A stretch of 64,000 nt of DNA from Amycolatopsis sp. NBC_01480 (GTDB lineage Bacteria; Actinomycetota; Actinomycetes; Mycobacteriales; Pseudonocardiaceae), in assembly GCF_036227205.1 (NCBI RefSeq), contig NZ_CP109442.1:4960001-5024000 (forward strand), written 5' to 3'. Shown here one piece after another: positions 25,047 to 33,687 of the stretch (its first letter is position 1; each line of letters begins with the position of its first letter). Both the position numbers and the translations under genes were made by a program. The notes under the pieces were generated by a model, which did not search any database, was not told the DNA's origin, and was given only the letters and a program-made list of their open reading frames with translations.

Positions 25047-25119
25047 TGGAGCTAAGGGGACTCGAACCCCTGACCCCCTCACTGCCAGTGAGGTGCGCTA
25101 CCAGCTGCGCCATAGCCCC
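25047..25119 (-). tRNA. tRNA-Ala (anticodon GGC)
   Basis: The 73-nt minus-strand gene folds into a standard cloverleaf. The acceptor GGGGCTA pairs with TAGCTCC (one G-T), the D-loop has AGCTGGTAGCGC, the anticodon arm CCTCA-CTGGCAG-TGAGG carries GGC at 25086-25084, and the T-arm is GGGGTTCGAGTCCCC. The discriminator is A and CCA is not encoded. It reads GCC (and GCU) alanine codons. Its 3' end faces the accessory region, a common integration target for tyrosine-integrase elements. Confidence 0.95.
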
Positions 25120-25401
25120 GAGGCGAAGGTGAACTTCGCATCTCGTGTGGCCATACGTTACACCCCGTCCCCGGCCCGGCGGCAGGGGGGTGGTGATCAG
25201 GAGCCGCTAGCTCGTTCGGGCAGGTGACCTGCACGTTCATGACTTATTTTAAAGCCTGTATTGATTCTGCGTGTGGTCCCGGTTACATTTTGCTCGGTTG
25301 TGACGCCGAGGTCCCCGCCCGCTACGCCGCGTCTCCATCCCTGGGTTCAGCCTTGCCGTTTCCTGCTCAGCGAACGCCGCGACGCGGCGGAGGAGGTTCC
25401 G

Positions 25402-27609
25402 ATGAGTCGACGGTCACGGAGAGTGGCTACGTTGCTGCTGTCCGCCTTCACCCTGGTGGTGGGGTATCTGACGGTGGTCCTGGCACCGGCGGCGCAGGCC
25501 GCGGCCGTGCCGGGGGACTGGTCCACCGTCGGCTCGGTGAACAGCGGGAAGTGCGTCGACGCGCGGGCCGCGGCCAGTGCGAACGCCACCGCGGTCCAGC
25601 AGTACTCGTGCAATCAGTCGGGCTCTCAGCAGTGGCAGTTCCAGGCGACCAGCGACGGCTACTACCGCGTGAACGCCCGGGCCAACGCCGCGCAGGCGTG
25701 GGACGTCACGAACGTTTCCACGGCCGACGGCGGCCTGGTGCAGCTCTGGGCCTACTCGAACGGGGCGAACCAGCAGTGGCTGCCCGTCCAGGAGACCTCC
25801 GGCGCCTACCACTTCGTGAACCGCAACAGCGGCAAGTGTCTTGACGTGCCCAGCGCTTCGATGGCGGACAGCGTGCAGCTTCAGCAGTACACCTGTAACG
25901 GCACCAATGCCCAATCGTTCACAATTACCCCCGTGGGTGGCACTACTCCTCCGAGCTCGGGGCAGCCGGACCTCGGGCCGAACGTCGTCGTCTTCGATCC
26001 TTCGATGGACAGCGCGGCGATCCAGAGCAAGCTGAACAGCATCTTCAGCCAGCAGGAGAAAAACCAGTTCGGCAGTCAGCGGTACGCGGTGATGTTCAAG
26101 CCGGGCACCTACTCCAACGACGTCAACGTCGGCTTCTACACGCAGGTGCTGGGCCTCGGCCTGTCGCCGGACGCGGTGACCATCAACGGCGCCGTGCACG
26201 TCGAGGCCGATTGGTTCCCGCCGCAGAACGCGACGCAGAACTTCTGGCGCGGCGCCGAGAACCTGTCGGTGAACCCGGCCGGCGGGGCCGACCGCTGGGC
26301 GGTGTCGCAGGCGGCGCCGTACCGCCGCATGCACCTGCGCGGCGACCTGGCGCTCGACGACGGCGGCTGGGCCAGCGGCGGCTGGATCTCCGACTCGAAG
26401 ATCGACGGCCAGGTCCGGTCCGGCTCGCAGCAGCAGTGGATCTCGCGGGACTCGCAGTTCGGCAGCTGGAACGGGTCGAACTGGAACATGGTGTTCGTCG
26501 GCGTCAACGGCGCCCCCGCCAACACCTTCCCGTCCCCGCCGTACACCACGGTCGGGCAGGCGCCGGTGGTCCGCGAGAAGCCGTTCCTTTACATCGACGA
26601 CGCCGGCAACTACCAGGTGTTCGTCCCGTCGGTGCGCACCAGCACCTCGGGCACCAGCTGGGCGAACGGCACCGCGCCGGGCAGCTCCCTGCCGATCGAC
26701 CAGTTCTACATCGCCAAGCCCGGCGCGACCGCGGCCGACCTGAACGCGGCGCTGGCGGCGGGCAAGAACCTGCTGATCACGCCCGGGGTCTACCACCTGA
26801 ACCAGACCCTGCACGTGACCCGGCCGGACACCGTGGTGCTCGGCCTGGGCATCGCCACCCTGGTGCCGGACAACGGCATCACCGCGATGAACGTGGACGA
26901 CGTCGACGGCGCCAAGATCGCCGGCCTGCTGATCGACGCGGGCACCACCAACTCGAACACGCTCATGCAGGTCGGCGCCGCCGGCTCGAGCGCCGACCAC
27001 TCGGCCGACCCGACCTCGCTGCACGACGTGTTCTTCCGCATCGGCGGCGCCGCCGTCGGCAAGGCGACCACCAGCCTGGTGGTGAACAGCAACAACGTGA
27101 TCGGCGACCACATGTGGATCTGGCGCGCCGACCACGCGGCGGACAACAGCTACGTCGGCTGGAACACCAACACCGCCGACAACGGGCTGACCGTCAACGG
27201 CAACAACGTGACCATGTACGGGCTGTTCGTCGAGCACTACCAGAAGACCCAGGTCGTCTGGAACGGCAACGGCGGGCGCACGTACTTCTTCCAGAACGAG
27301 ATGCCGTACGACGTGCCGGACCAGGCCGGCTGGATGAACGGGTCCACCCAGGGCTACTCCGCGTACAAGGTGGGCCCGAACGTGACCAGTCACGAGGCGT
27401 GGGGGCTGGGCAGCTACTGCTTCTTCAACACCAACCCGTCGGTCGCCAGCGCGCACGCGTTCGAGGCGCCGAACACCCCCGGGGTGCGGTTCCACGACAT
27501 GGTCACGGTGTCCCTGAACCACCAGGGCACCATCACGCACGTGATCAACTCGTCGGGCGATACGACGCCGGACGGTACGAAGCCGGTCAATTTGGTGAGC
27601 TACCCGTAG
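25402..27609 (+). CDS. Secreted ricin-domain (CBM13) parallel beta-helix protein, probable glycoside hydrolase/lyase
   Basis: The ATG at 25402 has GGAGG at good spacing and opens a 735-residue protein. A signal peptide with a twin-Arg-like RRSRR start and a hydrophobic core ends near AQA-AAVPG. Residues about 35-175 form a ricin-type beta-trefoil with repeated Q-x-W motifs (SQQWQF, NQQWLP) for carbohydrate binding. A Thr/Pro/Ser linker leads to an approximately 530-residue right-handed beta-helix domain (YAVMFKPGTYS, VDDVDGAKIAGLLIDAG, NGLTVNGNNVTMYGLFVEHY). This domain resembles uncharacterised Streptomyces proteins related to GH55/GH87-type folds. It probably degrades an external polysaccharide; the substrate cannot be told. 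Confidence 0.75.
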   Translation: MSRRSRRVATLLLSAFTLVVGYLTVVLAPAAQAAAVPGDWSTVGSVNSGKCVDARAAASANATAVQQYSCNQSGSQQWQFQATSDGYYRVNARANAAQAWDVTNVSTADGGLVQLWAYSNGANQQWLPVQETSGAYHFVNRNSGKCLDVPSASMADSVQLQQYTCNGTNAQSFTITPVGGTTPPSSGQPDLGPNVVVFDPSMDSAAIQSKLNSIFSQQEKNQFGSQRYAVMFKPGTYSNDVNVGFYTQVLGLGLSPDAVTINGAVHVEADWFPPQNATQNFWRGAENLSVNPAGGADRWAVSQAAPYRRMHLRGDLALDDGGWASGGWISDSKIDGQVRSGSQQQWISRDSQFGSWNGSNWNMVFVGVNGAPANTFPSPPYTTVGQAPVVREKPFLYIDDAGNYQVFVPSVRTSTSGTSWANGTAPGSSLPIDQFYIAKPGATAADLNAALAAGKNLLITPGVYHLNQTLHVTRPDTVVLGLGIATLVPDNGITAMNVDDVDGAKIAGLLIDAGTTNSNTLMQVGAAGSSADHSADPTSLHDVFFRIGGAAVGKATTSLVVNSNNVIGDHMWIWRADHAADNSYVGWNTNTADNGLTVNGNNVTMYGLFVEHYQKTQVVWNGNGGRTYFFQNEMPYDVPDQAGWMNGSTQGYSAYKVGPNVTSHEAWGLGSYCFFNTNPSVASAHAFEAPNTPGVRFHDMVTVSLNHQGTITHVINSSGDTTPDGTKPVNLVSYP

Positions 27610-27624
27610 CCACCTCCCCGGACA

Positions 27625-27664
27625 ACCGGTGCACGCCGTGGTGGCGGCCGCGGCGTGCACCGGT
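27625..27664. terminator. Strong hairpin after the beta-helix gene
   Basis: A perfect 14-bp inverted repeat (ACCGGTGCACGCCG at 27625-27638 and its complement at 27651-27664, 12-base loop) lies 16 bases past the stop codon. There is no T-run, as is usual in actinobacteria. Confidence 0.75.
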
Positions 27665-27745
27665 CCCCACCCCGACGTGGACCGGAAAAAGGCGCCCTCC
27701 CACGTGACGGCGCCGTCCGGGGACCGCACGCCGTAGGCTGGGCGT

Positions 27746-29398
27746 GTGAGCCAGCCGATCCTGATGACCGTCGACGACGACCCCGCCGTGTCGCGCTCGG
27801 TCGCCCGTGACCTGCGTCGCCGCTACGGCAAGGACTACCGCGTCATCCGCGCCGATTCGGGGGCCGACGCCCTCGACGCGCTGCGCGAGATCAAGCTGCG
27901 CGGCGACGCCGTCGCGGCGATCCTCGCCGACTACCGTATGCCCCACATGGACGGCATCGTCTTCCTCGAGAAGGCGATGGACCTGTTCCCCAACGCCCGT
28001 CGCGCCCTGCTGACCGCCTACGCCGACACCGACGCGGCCATCCAGGCCATCAACGTCGTGGACGTCGACCACTACCTGCTCAAGCCGTGGGACCCACCGG
28101 AGGAGAAGCTCTACCCGGTCATCGACTCCCTGGTGGAGACGTGGCTCGCGGTCGGCGACCGGCCGGTCGAGGAGACCAAGCTGATCGGCCACCGCTACTC
28201 GGCGCCGTCGTTCAAGGTGCGCGACTTCCTCGCCCGCAACGCCGTGCCGTACCGCTGGTACTCGGTGGACGACGAGGAGGGCGGCCGGATCCTGAAGGCC
28301 GCCGAGGCGTGCGAGACCGACATCCCGGTGGTCGTCACGCCGGACGGCACCGTGCTCAAGCAGCCCACCGGCGGGCAGATCGCCGACGCGGTCGGTTTGT
28401 CGACCCGGCCCGCGCAGGAGTTCTACGACCTGGTCGTGGTCGGCGGCGGCCCGGCCGGCCTCGGCGCCGCGGTGTACGGCGCGTCGGAGGGCCTGCGCAC
28501 GGTGCTGGTGGAGAAGAAGGCCACCGGCGGGCAGGCCGGCACCAGCTCCCGGATCGAGAACTACCTGGGCTTCCCCGACGGCGTCTCCGGCGCCCAGCTG
28601 ACCGACCGTGCGCGGCGGCAGGCCCAGAAGTTCGGCGCCGAGGTGCTCACTGCCCGTGACGTGGTCGGCCTGGAGGCCCGCGGTTCGAGCCGCGTGGTGA
28701 CCTTCGGCGACGGCTCGGAAATCGCCGCGCACTCGGTGATCCTCGCCAGCGGCGTCACCTACCGGGCGCTGGAGGCCGAGGGCATCGAGGAGCTGACCGG
28801 CCGCGGCGTCTACTACGGCTCGGCCGCCACGGAGGCGCCCGAGTGCAAGGCCGAGCACGTTTACATCGTCGGCGGCGCGAACTCGGCCGGCCAGGCCGCG
28901 GTGTTCTTCTCGCGCCACGCCGCGGACGTGACGATCCTGGTGCGCGGCGCCTCGCTGGAGGCGTCGATGTCGCACTACCTCATCGAGCAGCTCGCGGCGA
29001 TCGACAACGTCCACGTCCGCACGCACACCACCGTCGTCAAGGCGCACGGCTCGGAGCACCTCGAATCCCTTACCCTGTGCGAAAACGGGGTGACCGAGAC
29101 GGTCGAGAGCGGGCACCTGTTCGTCTTCATCGGCGCCGCGCCGCGCACCGAGTGGCTCGGCGAGGCGATCCAGCGCGACGGCCACGGCTTCGTCCGCACC
29201 GGCCCGGACCTGGTCGCCGAAGGGCGTTACCCGGCCGGCTGGTCGCTCGACCGCGACCCGCACTACCTGGAGTCGTCGGTGCCCGGCGTGTTCGTGGCCG
29301 GCGACGTCCGTTCGCAGTCGGTGAAACGCGTGGCCTCCGCCGTCGGCGAGGGGGCCATGGCGGTCACCCTGGTCCACCGTTACCTGGAGGAGCAGTGA
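27746..29398 (+). CDS. Response-regulator / thioredoxin-like / thioredoxin-reductase-like FAD fusion
   Basis: This 550-residue protein (GTG start) has three parts. Residues 1-125 are a receiver domain: acidic DDD, phospho-acceptor Asp in ADYRMPHMDG, Thr in LLTAYA, Lys in LLKPWD. Residues about 150-215 look like a thioredoxin/glutaredoxin fold (IPVVVTPDGT). Residues 225-550 are a thioredoxin-reductase-like flavoprotein with FAD motif VVVGGGPAGLGAA, NAD(P)H motif IVGGANSAGQAA and the C-terminal VFVAGDVR. The CxxC redox pair of true thioredoxin reductases is replaced by an AATEAPEC segment with one Cys. It may couple phosphorylation to a flavin redox reaction. The stop overlaps the partner kinase start. 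Confidence 0.85.
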   Translation: MSQPILMTVDDDPAVSRSVARDLRRRYGKDYRVIRADSGADALDALREIKLRGDAVAAILADYRMPHMDGIVFLEKAMDLFPNARRALLTAYADTDAAIQAINVVDVDHYLLKPWDPPEEKLYPVIDSLVETWLAVGDRPVEETKLIGHRYSAPSFKVRDFLARNAVPYRWYSVDDEEGGRILKAAEACETDIPVVVTPDGTVLKQPTGGQIADAVGLSTRPAQEFYDLVVVGGGPAGLGAAVYGASEGLRTVLVEKKATGGQAGTSSRIENYLGFPDGVSGAQLTDRARRQAQKFGAEVLTARDVVGLEARGSSRVVTFGDGSEIAAHSVILASGVTYRALEAEGIEELTGRGVYYGSAATEAPECKAEHVYIVGGANSAGQAAVFFSRHAADVTILVRGASLEASMSHYLIEQLAAIDNVHVRTHTTVVKAHGSEHLESLTLCENGVTETVESGHLFVFIGAAPRTEWLGEAIQRDGHGFVRTGPDLVAEGRYPAGWSLDRDPHYLESSVPGVFVAGDVRSQSVKRVASAVGEGAMAVTLVHRYLEEQ

Positions 29399-30822
29399 GC
29401 ACTCCCGCACTGCCGCGCGAGGAACTGCGCGGCCTGTTCCTGTTCGAGCACCTGTCCGACGAGCAGCTGGACTGGATCGAAGCGCACGCGGCCCTCGAGC
29501 GTTACGAGGGCGGCTCCGTGGTGATCCAGGAGGGCGAGCCCGCCACCTGCTTCTACATCCTGCTCGGCGGGGCGCTGCGGATGACGCGGCTGGTCAGCGG
29601 CGTCGAGGTCGAGATGAAGCGCTCCGACCAGCGCGGTTCCTATTGCGGCGCAACGCAGTTCTTCGTGCATCAGGAGACCGACCACTCGTACGGCGCTTCG
29701 GTCCACGCGGTCAGCGACGTCGAGTTCCTGACCCTGCCCGCGGCCGAGTTCGCCGTCCAGTTCCGCGGCTGGTTCCCGATGGCTGCGCACCTGCTGGAGG
29801 GCATGTACGTCGGCTGGCGCAACACCGACACGGTGATCTCCTCGCGCCGGCGGCTGCTGGCGCTCGGCGAGCTTTCGGCGGGGCTGACGCACGAGCTGAA
29901 CAACCCGGCCGCGGCCGCCGTGCGCGCCACCGCTTCGCTGCGCGAGCGGGTCGCCGGGATGCGCCACAAGCTGGCTGTGCTGGCGAAGAAGGACATCGAC
30001 CCGGATCTGCTGGAGCAGCTGCTCGACGTCCAGGAGCGGCTGGTCAAGCAGGTCGCCGACGCGCCGAAGCTCACCGCGATGCAGCAGTCCGACCGTGAGG
30101 ACGAGATCGGCGACTGGTTCGACGAGCACGACATCGACCAGGGCTGGGACCTCGCCAGCATCTTCGTCAGCGCGGGCCTGACCGCCGACAGCCTGGACGG
30201 CGTCCTGGAGTCCGTCGGCGAGGGCCTGCTCGACGGCGCGGTGCGGTGGCTGGCGTACGCGCTCGAGACCGAGATGCTGATGGGCGAGATCGAGGACTCG
30301 ACCACGCGCATCTCGGCGCTGGTCGGCGCGGCGAAGCAGTACTCGCAGATGGACCGTGCGCCACACCAGTGGATCGACGTCCACGAAGGACTCGACTCCA
30401 CGCTGGTGATGATGTCCGGCAAGATCGGCCCGGGCATCCGCGTGGTCAAGGAGTACGACCACGGCATCGCCCGGGTGCCGGCGTACGCGGCCGAGCTGAA
30501 CCAGGTGTGGACCAACATCATCGACAACGCGCTGGGCGCGATGGCCGGCGAGGGCACGTTGACCCTGCGCACCTGGCAGGTCGACAAGCAGGTGCGCGTC
30601 GAGATCGGCGACACCGGCCCCGGCATCCCCGAAGACGTGCGGCAGCGCATCTTCGAGCCGTTCTTCACGACCAAGGGCGTGGGCGAGGGCACCGGCCTCG
30701 GGCTCGACATCTCGTGGCGCATCGTCGTCGAGCGGCACTCCGGCGACATCAAGGTGGAATCCGCCCCCGGCGACACGCGGTTCGAGATTTGCCTTCCGGT
30801 GGAAGAACAAGCCTCGCTCTGA
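29395..30822 (+). CDS. Histidine kinase with cyclic-nucleotide-binding-type sensor domain
   Basis: The 475-residue protein starts at a GTG overlapping the upstream TGA (GTGA). The first 130 residues are a CRP/cNMP-binding fold (LFEHLSDEQLDWIEAHAALE, VVIQEGEPATCFYILLGGAL). A dimerisation/phosphotransfer domain follows with the H-box LGELSAGLTHELNNPAAAA. The C-terminal ATPase has the N-box NQVWTNIIDNALGAM, G1 GDTGPGIPED, F-box FEPFFTTK and G2 GTGLGLDIS. No membrane segment is evident, so it senses a cytosolic signal. It is the obvious phosphodonor for the receiver domain encoded just upstream. Confidence 0.9.
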   Translation: MSTPALPREELRGLFLFEHLSDEQLDWIEAHAALERYEGGSVVIQEGEPATCFYILLGGALRMTRLVSGVEVEMKRSDQRGSYCGATQFFVHQETDHSYGASVHAVSDVEFLTLPAAEFAVQFRGWFPMAAHLLEGMYVGWRNTDTVISSRRRLLALGELSAGLTHELNNPAAAAVRATASLRERVAGMRHKLAVLAKKDIDPDLLEQLLDVQERLVKQVADAPKLTAMQQSDREDEIGDWFDEHDIDQGWDLASIFVSAGLTADSLDGVLESVGEGLLDGAVRWLAYALETEMLMGEIEDSTTRISALVGAAKQYSQMDRAPHQWIDVHEGLDSTLVMMSGKIGPGIRVVKEYDHGIARVPAYAAELNQVWTNIIDNALGAMAGEGTLTLRTWQVDKQVRVEIGDTGPGIPEDVRQRIFEPFFTTKGVGEGTGLGLDISWRIVVERHSGDIKVESAPGDTRFEICLPVEEQASL

Positions 30823-30831
30823 CCGGCTGAA

Positions 30832-30858
30832 CCGCCCCTTCCCGTTCACGCGGGGCGG
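30832..30858. terminator. Hairpin between convergent kinase and beta-lactamase-like genes
   Basis: CCGCCCC (30832-30838) pairs with GGGGCGG (30852-30858) around a 13-base loop, ten bases after the kinase stop. Confidence 0.6.
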
Positions 30859-30939
30859 ATGCCGGAGTCCGCTGTGGACAGTGTCCGGCACATCGCGGTC
30901 GCCAGCCTGCGGCATCGGGACCAGGACTGAAACCTCGGG

Positions 30940-31833
30940 TCAGCGGAGGAGTTCGCCGCCGCCGGTGAGTCCGTTTCTCAGGGTGCTGGTGGCCGCGGTG
31001 AGCGCGGTGGTGGCGGTGGCCCAGTCGACGCTGTCGTCCCAGGTGGCCATGACCGCGAGGGCGAAGGTCCGGGAGCCGTTCCGGACCAGGCCGGTGGTGT
31101 TGAGCACGCGCCGGCCCTCGCTGCTGCCCCAGCCCTGTTTCACCGCCCAGTCCGCGCCCGGGAACGCGCGCGGGATGCCGAAGTGCTGGTCGAAGCCGTC
31201 GGCAGCGTTGCGCGGGGCGTTTTCCATGGCCTCGGTGAGGAAGTCACGCTCGTCCTCGGCCAGCTCCGCGGTGATGTGGCGGTAGACCGTGATCACGTCC
31301 GCGGGCGACATCCGGGTGGAGCCCCATTGGCCGGAGTCGGCCGGAGGCGAGGTGCGCGTGAGCCCCAGCTTTCTGGCCTGCCGCTGGACGATCGCCGGCC
31401 CGCCGTCCTGCAACCACAGGCGGCTGGCGATGTGGTCGTCGCTGGCCGCGAGCATGGTGTGGAGGTCCGCGGCCTCGCTGTCCTCGGGGAGCCCGGACCG
31501 GTCGATCAGGTCCAGCGCGATGAGCAGCTTGACCACGGACGCGGTCGGCTGCGGCTGGTCGGCCTTCCAGCTCAGCTGCACCGCGCACTGGTCCAGGTCA
31601 ACGACCTCGAGTTCGAGGCGGGGATCGTTTCCCTTGCTCAGCAACGCTTTCCTGGCTTCGGCGATGACGCTTGCCTGCGTGTCCTCGGCCTCGGCCGGAT
31701 CCTGGCTGCACGCGGCGGTCCAGCGACTGCTGTCGGACCCGCTGTTCAGGGCGATTGCGGTGACCAGGCCGATCACGACGATGAGCGCGGCGATCGCCAC
31801 GCGCACCTTCAGCTGTCCGAACTGCTTCAGCAA
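30940..31833 (-). CDS. Membrane-anchored class A beta-lactamase-like serine hydrolase
   Basis: This is a 297-residue protein with a short basic start and a transmembrane/signal segment (VAIAALIVVIGLVTAIAL), then an extracytoplasmic domain. Penicillin-recognising motifs are partly kept: S-x-x-K in ASVVKLLIALD, an SDD in LAASDDHIASRLW in place of the usual SDN, and KQGWG in place of KTG. With the omega-loop Glu not clearly placed, it may be a peptidase or binding protein rather than an antibiotic-destroying enzyme. It is transcribed alone on the minus strand. Confidence 0.75.
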   Translation of the reverse strand: MLKQFGQLKVRVAIAALIVVIGLVTAIALNSGSDSSRWTAACSQDPAEAEDTQASVIAEARKALLSKGNDPRLELEVVDLDQCAVQLSWKADQPQPTASVVKLLIALDLIDRSGLPEDSEAADLHTMLAASDDHIASRLWLQDGGPAIVQRQARKLGLTRTSPPADSGQWGSTRMSPADVITVYRHITAELAEDERDFLTEAMENAPRNAADGFDQHFGIPRAFPGADWAVKQGWGSSEGRRVLNTTGLVRNGSRTFALAVMATWDDSVDWATATTALTAATSTLRNGLTGGGELLR

Positions 31834-32076
31834 CGGGCCACCTCCGCCGGAAATGTGAGCAATCCGAAGCTATTCAGGACGGCGTCGCGGGGGATCGACC
31901 GATGAGCCGGTGGATTCCGGCCAGGCGGCGGGCAACCTTTCCGGAGCGGGCGCTTTTATCGGCCGGATGGCCGATCCCCGGTGGTTTCGGCGCCTGCTAA
32001 CCGGATCGGAGCCGGGACACTGCGGTCAGCTCGGCTCTGCTCAGGCCACAGCTAGGCCCGATCGTGTGACTGACAT

Positions 32077-32092
32077 TCGAACTCTTGTTCGA
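32077..32092. promoter_or_regulatory. Perfect actinobacterial SOS (LexA) box
   Basis: TCGAAC-TCTT-GTTCGA matches the mycobacterial/actinobacterial LexA consensus TCGAAC-N4-GTTCGA at every position. It lies in the 300-base gap between the beta-lactamase-like start (31833) and the end of the DUF2993-like gene (32134). A short start-like sequence follows on the plus strand (GTG at 32107), but no complete gene with it. The rest of the gap shows nothing else clear. Confidence 0.65.
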
Positions 32093-32133
32093 GTACCGTT
32101 GATCAGGTGGAAAGGTTCCACAGCCGGGGAGGG

Positions 32134-33087
32134 TCAGGAACGTGTACCGAGTCGAGGCAGGGTCAAGGTCAGGGCTGCGGTGGTCAGCCAGCTCAGCAGA
32201 TCACCGAGGGGGATGCGGGCCAGCCGTTCGGGCCACTCGTCCGCCACGGTGTCCAGCACCAGTTCGCCCTCCGCGGCGCGGACGCCGGTCAGCCGCAACC
32301 CTTTCGGCAGCTCCGGCAGCGGGAGCACGATCGGCCGGATCCGTTTCGGCGCACGGAACTTCCACCGTCCGATGTGGAGGGTGGCCGGTGTCAGCACCAC
32401 GGCTTCCGGCTCCACGGTGGGCTCCAGGGTCAGGTGTCCCCACCCGGGCCGCCGGGTCGAGCGCAACCGCAGCCCGTCGTGGTGCGGGGTGGCGACGATC
32501 CCGGGGCGCAGCGCGGCCACCCGCTCCCGGACCACCTCACCGTCGACGAAGATCTCCAGCCCCACCTCGGCCGGAATCACCGACGGCGTGGGCAGGCTGC
32601 GCACCCGCACGTCCTTCGCCAGCACGACCACCCGGCGCAAGGGGATCCGGCCGGCCGCGGCGGCGCCTGATGCACCCGGGTCCGGTCGCGAGCTTGCCGC
32701 GGGGTCGGACGGTGCATCGGCGCCACTACCGCCGGTGTCCGAGCCATCGGAGACCTTGGGCGCGTCAGTGGAGTGCGGGTCGCGTTCGGGCCAGGTGATG
32801 TTTTCGGCCACGATGCGGACGTCGCCGATGCGGCCGGTCGCCAGGCGCAGGGAGTCGGCGGGGTAGTCGAGTTCGGTGAGGGTGAGGGCCAGGTCGGCGC
32901 CGTCCACCTTGGTGGTCAGGCGCCGGCCGAGGAGTTGTTCGGTGACCGTGCGGGCGAGCGCGGCCGGCACGTCCGGCACGAGGGAGCGCCCGGCGGCGGC
33001 CAGGCCCGCCAGCTCCGCCCACGGCACCAAGTTCTCGAACGGCAAACCCTCGAAGGGCAAGCCGCCGAATCTTCGGCCTTCGGTCAT
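32134..33087 (-). CDS. DUF2993/LmeA-like protein
   Basis: This 317-residue protein has no signal peptide. Repeated beta-rich patterns such as VDGADLALTLTELDYPADSL, RIGDVRIVAENITW, RRVVVLAKDVRVRSLP and KGLRLTGVRAAEGELVLDTV fit the tandem tubular-lipid-binding-like arrangement of actinobacterial DUF2993 proteins. In mycobacteria LmeA of that family supports mannan/lipid envelope synthesis. Between the halves is a Ser/Asp/Gly/Ala linker of about 50 residues. The C-terminus overlaps the region downstream of the LexA box. The family call is moderate. Confidence 0.55.
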   Translation of the reverse strand: MTEGRRFGGLPFEGLPFENLVPWAELAGLAAAGRSLVPDVPAALARTVTEQLLGRRLTTKVDGADLALTLTELDYPADSLRLATGRIGDVRIVAENITWPERDPHSTDAPKVSDGSDTGGSGADAPSDPAASSRPDPGASGAAAAGRIPLRRVVVLAKDVRVRSLPTPSVIPAEVGLEIFVDGEVVRERVAALRPGIVATPHHDGLRLRSTRRPGWGHLTLEPTVEPEAVVLTPATLHIGRWKFRAPKRIRPIVLPLPELPKGLRLTGVRAAEGELVLDTVADEWPERLARIPLGDLLSWLTTAALTLTLPRLGTRS

Positions 33088-33259
33088 CCGGCCATCGTAT
33101 GGCGGACAGCGCGCGTTCGCTGTCGGCTGTGTTGTTCGCCGCGTCGGGGTTTACCGCGCGGTTTCACGCAAGATCAGCGAAAAGGGGAGCGGTTTCCCGC
33201 CGGAAATGCGGCTCCCCGGCCAGGGCGAGCCCACGGCCGGGGAGACATCAAGACCACCG

Positions 33260-33556
33260 TCACCGGCCGACGATGCGGGCGATGATGCCGGTGATCACCA
33301 GCCAGAACACCGCGGCCAGACCGTAGTTGAGGATCACGGCCAGGTCGGCGTTGCCCACCGGGAACAGGCCCGGCCAGAACAACGCGAGGGGATCCGCCAA
33401 TGATCGGATGAAAACGAAGAAGCCGTTCGCCGCGTTGGCGCCGGCGAGCAGCATCACCATGTACAGCACCTCGATGAACGCGAAGAGCGCGCCGATTCCG
33501 GTGATCACTCGAGCAGCACTGGTGTGGGTTGTGGTGGAGCCTCGCCATCTGGACAT
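33260..33556 (-). CDS. Small YggT-like membrane protein
   Basis: This is a 98-residue protein from the ATG at 33556; a GTG at 33598 is possible. It has two hydrophobic helices: VITGIGALFAFIEVLYMVML and the C-terminal VILNYGLAAVFWLVITGIIA. They are separated by a loop with FVFIRSLADPLALFWPGLFP, which resembles YggT-family proteins. The function of that family in actinobacteria is unclear, although relatives lie near cell-division genes. Transcribed alone. Confidence 0.6.
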   Translation of the reverse strand: MSRWRGSTTTHTSAARVITGIGALFAFIEVLYMVMLLAGANAANGFFVFIRSLADPLALFWPGLFPVGNADLAVILNYGLAAVFWLVITGIIARIVGR

Positions 33557-33687
33557 GCCGGTGAAATTCCACTTCGAGACGGCGCTGAAACGCGTCACCC
33601 GGCAAGTTGCGCCGATTGGCGGGGTGTTTTGCTCTGCGTCCCCCGTGATGTCGCTCTGCGCAACCTCCCGGCGACTAGGCTGGGCCG

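Noticed and set aside
25414..27729. 771-codon minus-strand frame opposite the beta-helix gene
   Set aside because: It is Val/Arg/His-rich with no motifs; the plus-strand frame has a signal peptide, ricin repeats and a good ribosome site.
27587..30915. Two long minus-strand frames opposite the flavoprotein and kinase genes
   Set aside because: They are antisense shadows created by high GC third positions; all recognisable domains are on the plus strand.
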